Source of the DNA: Bacteroidota bacterium
GTDB taxonomy: Bacteria; Bacteroidota; Bacteroidia; Bacteroidales; Prolixibacteraceae
Direction of reading: 5' to 3'
DNA: 5,081 nucleotides
Assembly: GCA_013203755.1 (NCBI GenBank)
Contig: JABMPI010000606.1
Coordinates: forward strand, 1 to 5,081
This document shows positions 1 through 5,081 of the stretch, one piece after another (the stretch's first letter is position 1; each line of letters begins with the position of its first letter). Under the pieces are notes generated by a model. That model searched no databases, was not told the DNA's origin, and saw nothing but the letters and a program-made list of their open reading frames with translations. The position numbers and the translations under genes were made by a program.

Positions 1-737
1 CGTTTAATTCCATCGGCCAAAGATTCGCGACATCCGTACAAATTATCGAACTTCGATTTTGTAACCGAGTCGTTTACATTGATGGCAGGAATTAGCAATT
101 CACCTTTTTCAAACATTTGATACAAACGGTGAACACCAGTTGTAGTTTCTTCCGAAACACCTTTCCATTCCGCTACTGTACGGTGCCATTTTTGATTGTC
201 CTCAACTAACGTTTTCTTTAGTAGATTTAAAATCTCACCCTCTTCTTCACTTTCAGGTTCAACATCTAAAACACTGGCATCTTTCTCTGCTGCAAATCCT
301 TTATGAATTAGAAGAGTGGCGTCTCCACCGTCGTCAACGATCAATTGCGGACCTTTCCCATTTGGAAAGCTTAAAGCTTTTTCAGTACACCACCAATATT
401 CAGCAAGCGATTCACCTTTCCATGCAAACACAGGAACACCTGATTCTGCAATTGCTGCGGCTGCATGATCTTGAGTAGAAAATATATTACAGCTACACCA
501 TCTTACATCAGCACCAAGTTCTACTAACGTTTCGATTAAAACCGCAGTTTGAATTGTCATGTGCAGGCTTCCCATAACTCTGGCACCTTTCAATGGTTTA
601 GATGGGCCAAACTTCTCTCTAATCGACATCAACCCAGGCATCTCATTCTCTGCAATCTCTATCTCTTTTCGTCCGTAATCTGCCAACGTAATATCAGCAA
701 CTTTGTAATCTAACTTTTCTTTCACAGATATTGTCAT
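1..737 (-). CDS. ahcY: S-adenosylhomocysteine hydrolase, N-terminal 245 residues (3' end beyond the window)
   Basis: The gene starts at ATG 737-735 and runs off the left edge, leaving 245 full codons of a protein usually about 430-480 residues long. The enzyme reversibly splits S-adenosylhomocysteine into adenosine and homocysteine in the cytoplasm. This relieves product inhibition of methyltransferases and feeds the methionine cycle. Visible family landmarks are HMTIQTAVLIETL (His59, substrate-binding region), CNIFSTQDHAAAA (83-95), DDGGD (135-139), SEETTTG (195-201, with the Glu197 and Thr residues that contact substrate and NAD), and VNDSVTKSKFDN (221-232, with Lys227, Asp231 and Asn232 matching the known catalytic Lys, Asp and Asn). 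Between DDGGD and SEETTTG lies the roughly 40-residue insertion (about 148-192) typical of bacterial long-form enzymes and absent from the human one. The NAD-binding Rossmann domain lies outside the window. The last partial codon, CG, fits the expected Arg after GIK. The gene is co-oriented with recQ, 102 bases upstream. Confidence 0.97.
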   Translation of the reverse strand, partial: MTISVKEKLDYKVADITLADYGRKEIEIAENEMPGLMSIREKFGPSKPLKGARVMGSLHMTIQTAVLIETLVELGADVRWCSCNIFSTQDHAAAAIAESGVPVFAWKGESLAEYWWCTEKALSFPNGKGPQLIVDDGGDATLLIHKGFAAEKDASVLDVEPESEEEGEILNLLKKTLVEDNQKWHRTVAEWKGVSEETTTGVHRLYQMFEKGELLIPAINVNDSVTKSKFDNLYGCRESLADGIK

Positions 738-775
738 TTATATATTCTTGTAAATTATTCAATAAAAAAATCATG

Positions 776-783
776 CAAAAATA
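776..783 (-). promoter_or_regulatory. Probable ahcY promoter -7 box (TATTTTTG)
   Basis: On the minus strand 776-783 reads TATTTTTG, an exact match to the Bacteroidota -7 consensus TAnnTTTG. It lies 38 bases ahead of the ahcY ATG, so transcription would begin near 769 with a leader of roughly 30 bases. No TTG or TTTG sits at the usual 19-21 base spacing; the nearest upstream TTTTG is only 13 bases away. The -33 element is therefore weak or absent, and some transcription may also read through from recQ. The call rests on the box and its position only. Confidence 0.5.
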
Positions 784-839
784 ATACATTCTACATCAAA
801 ATAGTTATAAATAAGGGGAAAAGGGATTGTGAATTAATA

Positions 840-3026
840 CTAATTTCCTAAATCGGAGAAGAATTTAACCCGCATTAACCGAACATCATCTTCAGAATAT
901 TCATCTTCGCCGAGTTCATCAAGCGCTTCCTGTACAGAATCTACTTCTGCCTCTCTGAAATAATCAAAGATTTCCTCCTGTTGGTCTTCGTCTAAAACAT
1001 CGTCGATATAATAACCAATGTCTAACCGAGTACCTGAATGTACAATGGCTTCAATTTCGGAGATCACATCTTTTACATCAACTCCTTTAGAATTGGCAAT
1101 GTCTTCAAATGAAATTTTCCTATCGATACTTTGAATGATAAATACTTTAAATTTCGATTTATTAGCTACCGTTTTAACCACTAGATCATCAGGTCTCTCT
1201 ATCTCATTTTCTTCAACATATTTTTTAATAAGTGCCACAAATTCTTTACCATATCTCCGCGCTTTTCCTTGCCCAACTCCCTGTATGTTTTGAAGCTCCT
1301 CTAAGGAGATTGGATATTGAATTGACATGTCGGATAAAGATGGATCCTGAAAAATAACAAATGGAGGAAGGTTGTGTTTCTTTGCGATTTTTTTACGCAA
1401 ATCTTTTAGTATCGAAAACAACTGAGGATCACCGCTAGCTCCTCCAGATGGTGCTCCTCCACTCGAATTTGCAGAATTTTCTTCTTCGTATTCATGATTC
1501 TTCACCAACATAAAACTGGAAGGATTGGCCAAATAATCATGTCCTTTCTGTGTAACTTTTAAAAGTCCGTAATTTTCAATGTCCTTATTAATAATACCGG
1601 CAACCATAGATTGGCGAAAAACTGCATTCCAAAACCGTTCTTCATGGTCATTACCAGTTCCAAACGTTTTTAATTTGTAATGCTTAAACGATTTTACTGC
1701 AGCTGTTTTATTTCCAATTAAAATATTCGCAATGTGATCGCCCTTGTATTTTTCATTTACTTCCAGAATTGCTCGTAATGAACGAACCACTTCATCCTTC
1801 GCTTCAATTTGCTCTTTAGGATTCAAACAATTGTCGCAATTGCCACAGTTATCCTGATGGTATTTTTCACCAAAATAATAAAGCAATATAATCCGACGAC
1901 ATATGGCAGACTCCGCATACGACACAGTATCAAGCAAAAGTTGCTTGCCAATCTCTTGCTCAGCAACAGGTTTGCCATGCATGAATTTTTCCAGCTTCTG
2001 AATATCTTTATAACTATAAAAAGTTATACATTTCCCTTCACCACCATCTCTTCCGGCACGTCCGGTTTCCTGGTAATAGCCTTCTAAACTTTTAGGAATA
2101 TCATAATGAATAACAAAACGTACATCAGGTTTGTCAATTCCCATCCCGAATGCAATGGTAGCCACAATTACATCTACATCTTCCATCAAAAACTTATCCT
2201 GATTCCCAGAACGCGTTGCCGCATCCATTCCAGCATGATATGCCAGTGCTTTAATGTCATTAACCTGCAGAACCCCCGCAATCTCTTCCACTTTCTTTCG
2301 ACTCAAACAATAGATTATTCCCGATTTTCCTTCGTTCTGCTTTATAAATTTAATAATCTGTGCTTCCGTTTTAACTTTTGGACGCACTTCATAATAAAGA
2401 TTCTCTCGATTAAAAGAAACTTTAAAAACTACCGAACCTAATATTCCAAGATTTTTCTGAATATCATGCTGCACTTTTGCTGTGGCAGTTGCAGTTAAAG
2501 CAACAATTGGACGTTGGCCAATTTCTTCAACAATAGATTTTATTCTCCTATATTCCGGTCTAAAATCATGACCCCATTCCGAAATACAATGTGCCTCATC
2601 AATGGCATAAAACGAAATTTTAATTTTTTTCAGAAACTCAATATTCTCCTCTTTGGTAAGCGACTCCGGAGCAACATATAACAATTTAGTCTTCCCGGCT
2701 AAAACATCTGCTTTAACTTCCTGAATTGCCGTTTTAGACAACGACGAATTCAGGAAATGTGCGACACTATCTTCTTCCTGTGCTCCCCGAATTGCGTCCA
2801 CTTGATTCTTCATCAACGCTATAAGCGGCGAAATAACTATCGCAGTTCCTTCCAGCATTAGTGCCGGCAATTGGTAAATCAACGATTTCCCTCCCCCCGT
2901 TGGCATTAACACAAAAGTATTATTACCATTCAATACGCTTTTTATTGCTTCTTCTTGTCGGCCTTTAAAACGGTCAAAACCAAAATACTTTTGCAATTCA
3001 TCCTTAAGTGAAATATCTGTCTTCAT
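840..3026 (-). CDS. recQ: ATP-dependent DNA helicase RecQ (long form with HRDC and C-terminal extension)
   Basis: This is a 728-residue superfamily 2 helicase that unwinds DNA 3' to 5' in recombination and repair at stalled forks. The helicase motifs are complete and in order: Q-motif region FGFDRFKGRQEEAI (15-28), Walker A MPTGGGKS (41-48, Lys47), SPLIALMKNQV (66-76), DEAH (143-146), the aromatic-rich loop CISEWGHDFRP (147-157), ALTATAT (176-182), IIYCLSR (237-243), ATIAFGMGIDKPDVRFVIHYD (289-309) and YYQETGRAGRDG (317-328). The RecQ zinc site follows, with Cys376, Cys394, Cys397 and Cys400. Next come a winged-helix region (about 405-500), a Ser/Gly-rich linker (about 517-532) and an HRDC domain (about 533-605). 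A C-terminal extension (about 620-728) looks like a helix-turn-helix domain with a very acidic tail. E. coli RecQ is near 610 residues, so the extension accounts for the extra length. ATG 3026-3024 is the natural start, just ahead of the Q-motif region; no Shine-Dalgarno sequence is evident. The gene diverges from tatC and lies upstream of ahcY. No terminator hairpin is evident after its TAG stop. Confidence 0.98.
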   Translation of the reverse strand: MKTDISLKDELQKYFGFDRFKGRQEEAIKSVLNGNNTFVLMPTGGGKSLIYQLPALMLEGTAIVISPLIALMKNQVDAIRGAQEEDSVAHFLNSSLSKTAIQEVKADVLAGKTKLLYVAPESLTKEENIEFLKKIKISFYAIDEAHCISEWGHDFRPEYRRIKSIVEEIGQRPIVALTATATAKVQHDIQKNLGILGSVVFKVSFNRENLYYEVRPKVKTEAQIIKFIKQNEGKSGIIYCLSRKKVEEIAGVLQVNDIKALAYHAGMDAATRSGNQDKFLMEDVDVIVATIAFGMGIDKPDVRFVIHYDIPKSLEGYYQETGRAGRDGGEGKCITFYSYKDIQKLEKFMHGKPVAEQEIGKQLLLDTVSYAESAICRRIILLYYFGEKYHQDNCGNCDNCLNPKEQIEAKDEVVRSLRAILEVNEKYKGDHIANILIGNKTAAVKSFKHYKLKTFGTGNDHEERFWNAVFRQSMVAGIINKDIENYGLLKVTQKGHDYLANPSSFMLVKNHEYEEENSANSSGGAPSGGASGDPQLFSILKDLRKKIAKKHNLPPFVIFQDPSLSDMSIQYPISLEELQNIQGVGQGKARRYGKEFVALIKKYVEENEIERPDDLVVKTVANKSKFKVFIIQSIDRKISFEDIANSKGVDVKDVISEIEAIVHSGTRLDIGYYIDDVLDEDQQEEIFDYFREAEVDSVQEALDELGEDEYSEDDVRLMRVKFFSDLGN

Positions 3027-3184
3027 TACATTCTCAATTTCGAAAATCCCTCTTCCTAATTTTATCCAAATTCTAAATTATTAAAAGTAAGCGAAATGGC
3101 AATAAAATTTAATACTATTTTTCGAATTTGGCTTCTTATTAAAAAGAAATAAAGATTGTAAAGCTACAAATATCAATAAGTATT

Positions 3185-3192
3185 TATATTTG
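3185..3192 (+). promoter_or_regulatory. Probable tatC-lptB promoter -7 box (TATATTTG)
   Basis: TATATTTG matches the Bacteroidota -7 consensus TAnnTTTG exactly and lies 30 bases ahead of the tatC ATG at 3222. The best -33 candidate is ATTG at 3155-3158, but the 26-base spacing is longer than the usual 19-21, so the upstream half is doubtful. Transcription would begin near 3197. The box matters for gene calling: a GTG in frame with tatC at 3192-3194 overlaps its last base and would not be within the mRNA, which favours the ATG at 3222. Confidence 0.5.
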
Positions 3193-3221
3193 TGCTGTTT
3201 TTCAAAATAAAATGGATTCTA

Positions 3222-4085
3222 ATGAGTGAAGATACAAACAAAGAGGAGCAAACTACAAAAAAGAAAGGTAAAAAGAGGAATCATGCAGAAATGTCTTTCT
3301 TAGATCATCTCGAAGAATTACGCTGGCACATAGTACGATCCGCCGGAGTTATTTTTGTTTTAGCAATTATAGCCTTTATAATGAAAGGTTTTATTTTCGA
3401 TACAATTATATTGAGTCCTAAATCTCCAGAATTTTGGACGAATCGCATGTTTAGTAAACTTGCAGAATTGGTAGGAAGCGATTCTCTTAAAATTAATCAG
3501 GCACATCTTAACCTAATCAGCATTAAAATGGCCGATCAGTTTATGATGCACATAATGACTTCTATAATCGCCGGATTAATATTAGCCTCGCCGCTGGTAT
3601 TTTATGAATTTTGGAGTTTCATAAAACCTGCTCTTTACGACAAAGAAAAACAACATGCAGGTGGAGCCGTATTTTTTACGTCAGTTCTTTTTATAATTGG
3701 GGTTCTTTTTGGGTACTACTTAATTGTTCCATTATCCATTCATTTCCTTGGGTCGTACAGTGTTAGTGCAGAAGTGGTTAACCAAATTAATACACGCTCT
3801 TATATAAGCACAGTAACTTCAATTTCGTTAGCTTCCGGAATAGTTTTCTTACTCCCAATTTTTTCGTACTTCCTTAGTAAGGTTGGCATAATTACGCCTG
3901 CACTCATGAAAACATACAGAAAACATTCCTATGTTATTATGCTGTTATTGTCTGCAGTTATAACTCCACCAGATATTTTTAGCCAAATAATGGTGTGTTT
4001 TCCATTGGTATTTTTGTATGAAATTGGCATAATGATTTCTAGAAGCGTAGTTAAAAAACGTGAAAAAGAAATGGAAGAAATGTAA
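3222..4085 (+). CDS. tatC: Sec-independent (twin-arginine) protein translocase subunit TatC
   Basis: This is a 287-residue inner-membrane protein that recognises twin-arginine signal peptides and recruits TatA/TatB-type partners to export folded proteins. The N-terminus (2-20) is Lys-rich and cytoplasmic. The signature SFLDHLEELR (25-34) precedes the first membrane segment. Six hydrophobic segments fall at about 38-55, 109-131, 150-172, 196-216, 235-247 and 256-273, as in the family. Also present are FWSFIKPALYDKE (129-142), where Phe133 and Glu142 correspond to E. coli Phe94 and Glu103 of the signal-peptide site, and ITPPDIFSQ (247-255) before segment six. The tail is charged and cytoplasmic. 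ATG 3222 is chosen over an in-frame GTG at 3192 because the GTG overlaps the predicted -7 box and the ten extra residues are not family-like. By eye, the polar Glu/Gln usual in the fourth segment (E. coli Glu170) is Leu210 here. No tatA/tatB gene is in the window. lptB follows after 30 bases, probably on the same transcript. Confidence 0.96.
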   Translation: MSEDTNKEEQTTKKKGKKRNHAEMSFLDHLEELRWHIVRSAGVIFVLAIIAFIMKGFIFDTIILSPKSPEFWTNRMFSKLAELVGSDSLKINQAHLNLISIKMADQFMMHIMTSIIAGLILASPLVFYEFWSFIKPALYDKEKQHAGGAVFFTSVLFIIGVLFGYYLIVPLSIHFLGSYSVSAEVVNQINTRSYISTVTSISLASGIVFLLPIFSYFLSKVGIITPALMKTYRKHSYVIMLLLSAVITPPDIFSQIMVCFPLVFLYEIGIMISRSVVKKREKEMEEM

Positions 4086-4115
4086 TTGTATTAGAAAATC
4101 ACGTTATTTGATCAT

Positions 4116-4838
4116 ATGATTCTTCGAGCCGAAAATATTGTAAAGAAATACAGGAAACGAACCGTAGTTAAAGGAGTTAGTTTCGACGTTAAACAAGGTG
4201 AAATTGTTGGATTACTGGGACCAAATGGTGCTGGCAAAACCACATCATTTTATATGATTGTTGGACTTGTCCAACCTTTTTCAGGAAAAATTTTCCTTGA
4301 TGACAAAGATATTACTAAACTACCAGTTTATAAACGAGCTAAAAAAGGAATTGGTTATCTGGCACAGGAAGCCTCAGTTTTCAGAAACCTCAGTATTGAG
4401 GACAACCTAAAAGCAGTTTTGGAGATGACCAATTATTCAAAAGCATATCAAAAAGAAAAGCTTGAGACGTTAATTGAAGAATTTGGACTTCAACACATAC
4501 GAAAAAGCAAAGGGATTCAACTTTCGGGTGGAGAAAGAAGACGAACTGAGATTGCAAGAGCTCTCGCAATAGATCCAAAATTTATATTACTTGATGAACC
4601 TTTTGCGGGAGTAGATCCCATTGCAGTGGAAGACATTCAGCAAATCGTAATGAAATTAAAAGAAAAAAATATTGGAGTTCTAATAACTGACCATAACGTT
4701 CACGAGACACTTACAATCACCGACCGATCTTATCTTCTTTTTGAAGGAGACATTTTAAAGGCTGGAACTGCTGAAGAATTAGCAGCTGATGAAGTAGTAC
4801 GTCGGGTCTACCTAGGTGAGAATTTCCAACTTCGTTAA
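4116..4838 (+). CDS. lptB: LPS export ABC transporter ATP-binding protein LptB
   Basis: This is a 240-residue ABC ATPase, almost the same length as E. coli LptB. As a dimer with LptF and LptG it powers extraction of lipopolysaccharide from the outer leaflet of the inner membrane into the Lpt bridge. All nucleotide-site motifs are intact: Walker A GPNGAGKTT (35-43, Lys41), Q-loop Gln84 in YLAQEASVFRNLS (81-93), signature LSGGE (136-140), Walker B ILLDEP with catalytic Glu161, D-loop GVDP (165-168) and switch His193 in TDHNVHET. The QEASVFRNLS stretch is the LptB-specific form of the Q-loop; Phe89 and Arg90 match the E. coli residues that contact the LptF/LptG coupling helices, which separates it from the related LivF/LivG ATPases. 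The ATG at 4116 lies 30 bases after the tatC stop with no Shine-Dalgarno or promoter evident, so co-transcription with tatC is likely. LptF, LptG and LptC are not in the window. The main alternative, a generic branched-chain amino acid type ATPase, is unlikely. Confidence 0.95.
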   Translation: MILRAENIVKKYRKRTVVKGVSFDVKQGEIVGLLGPNGAGKTTSFYMIVGLVQPFSGKIFLDDKDITKLPVYKRAKKGIGYLAQEASVFRNLSIEDNLKAVLEMTNYSKAYQKEKLETLIEEFGLQHIRKSKGIQLSGGERRRTEIARALAIDPKFILLDEPFAGVDPIAVEDIQQIVMKLKEKNIGVLITDHNVHETLTITDRSYLLFEGDILKAGTAEELAADEVVRRVYLGENFQLR

Positions 4839-4975
4839 TAAAATAACTTTTTTCCCACTTTTCTTTTGATTTGGTTTGCAGATTCAAAAAACATCATTTT
4901 CTTTGCAGCGCTTAATTCAGAAACAGCCTGTTTAGCGAAAGAGGTTAGAATTAAAATAAAAAAATCCTAAAAAAA

Positions 4976-5006
4976 TTTGGTGGATTACAAAAATGAAGTA
5001 TTTTTG
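4976..5006 (+). promoter_or_regulatory. Bacteroidota-type promoter for the tRNA-Glu transcript
   Basis: TTTG at 4976-4979 and TATTTTTG at 4999-5006 are separated by exactly 19 bases. This matches the Bacteroidota primary sigma consensus, TTTG at -33 and TAnnTTTG at -7. It is the best promoter in the window. Transcription should begin near 5011-5014, giving a leader of about 25 bases before the mature tRNA start at 5037. The surrounding spacer is strongly AT-rich. Confidence 0.75.
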
Positions 5007-5036
5007 CAGTCCCTAAAAATAAAGGGATAATAAATT

Positions 5037-5081
5037 GGCCCGTTCGTCTAGTGGTTAGGACGCCAGGTTTTCATCCTGGTA
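5037..5081 (+). tRNA. tRNA-Glu (anticodon TTC), 5' 45 bases, cut by the window edge
   Basis: The sequence beginning GGCCCGT folds as the 5' part of a tRNA. The acceptor strand is 5037-5043 and is followed by T8. The D-stem GTCT (5046-5049) pairs with GGAC (5058-5061) around a D-loop AGTGGTTA. The anticodon stem CCAGG (5063-5067) pairs with CCTGG (5075-5079) around the loop TTTTCAT. Anticodon TTC is at 5070-5072 and reads GAA/GAG (glutamate). The stretch TCGTCTAGTGGTTAGGAC is a typical bacterial tRNA-Glu body. The T-arm and 3' acceptor strand lie beyond the right edge, so integrity of the 3' half cannot be judged. Confidence 0.97.

Noticed and set aside
738..839. Possible SAH or SAM riboswitch ahead of ahcY
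   Set aside because: The predicted leader is only about 30 AT-rich bases with no stable helices or G-rich core, too short for a known riboswitch of either class.
1809..2441. Two plus-strand open frames (1809-2087 and 2106-2441) opposite recQ
   Set aside because: They lie wholly within the intact recQ coding region on the other strand, have no family-like motifs, and their composition is what the complement of an AT-rich gene gives.
3067..3075. Possible recQ promoter -7 box on the minus strand (TAGAATTTG)
   Set aside because: It has three bases instead of two between TA and TTTG, and no TTG at the proper spacing upstream, so it falls short of the consensus.
4111..4120. Palindrome ATCATATGAT centred on the lptB start codon
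   Set aside because: It is perfect, but has no loop to form a hairpin and is short enough to arise by chance; no second copy suggests an operator.
4390..4578. Minus-strand 62-codon open frame opposite lptB
   Set aside because: It lies inside lptB, opposite the conserved ABC signature region, and the peptide shows no recognisable features.
4921..4933. Possible lptB terminator hairpin (AAACA-GCC-TGTTT)
   Set aside because: The 5-bp stem is weak with a 3-base loop, and no T-run follows on the plus strand. The T-rich stretch after lptB (4848-4866) has no hairpin in front of it.

Overview
The window reads as ordinary chromosome from an AT-rich member of the Bacteroidota. Three things point there: promoter boxes of the TTTG / TAnnTTTG type, start codons without a Shine-Dalgarno sequence, and the gene types and their lengths, including a long RecQ with a C-terminal extension. 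I cannot name the order or genus with confidence.

Layout from left to right: (1) the first 245 codons of ahcY (S-adenosylhomocysteine hydrolase) on the minus strand, running off the left edge. (2) A 102-base AT-rich gap with a probable ahcY -7 promoter box. (3) A full-length recQ helicase gene on the minus strand, 728 residues. (4) A 195-base divergent intergenic region with a probable promoter for the rightward genes. (5) tatC on the plus strand, the twin-arginine translocase core subunit. (6) lptB on the plus strand, 30 bases after tatC and probably co-transcribed; it encodes the ATPase of the LPS exporter. (7) About 200 bases of AT-rich spacer with no convincing gene, ending in a well-formed Bacteroidota promoter. 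(8) The first 45 bases of a tRNA-Glu (anticodon TTC), cut by the right edge.

The left half is housekeeping metabolism and DNA repair: AhcY clears S-adenosylhomocysteine produced by methyltransferases, and RecQ unwinds recombination intermediates. The right half concerns the cell envelope: TatC exports folded proteins across the inner membrane, and LptB powers LPS extraction from the same membrane. The two halves are transcribed divergently from the region near 3027-3221.

I see no mobile element, CRISPR array, toxin-antitoxin pair, defence system or other undescribed system. The points worth a second look are modest: a leucine at a normally polar intramembrane position in TatC, a tiny upstream reading frame at the tatC start, a protein-like open frame in the lptB-tRNA spacer, a small inverted repeat at the predicted tRNA transcription start, and a gene order that may lack kdsD.
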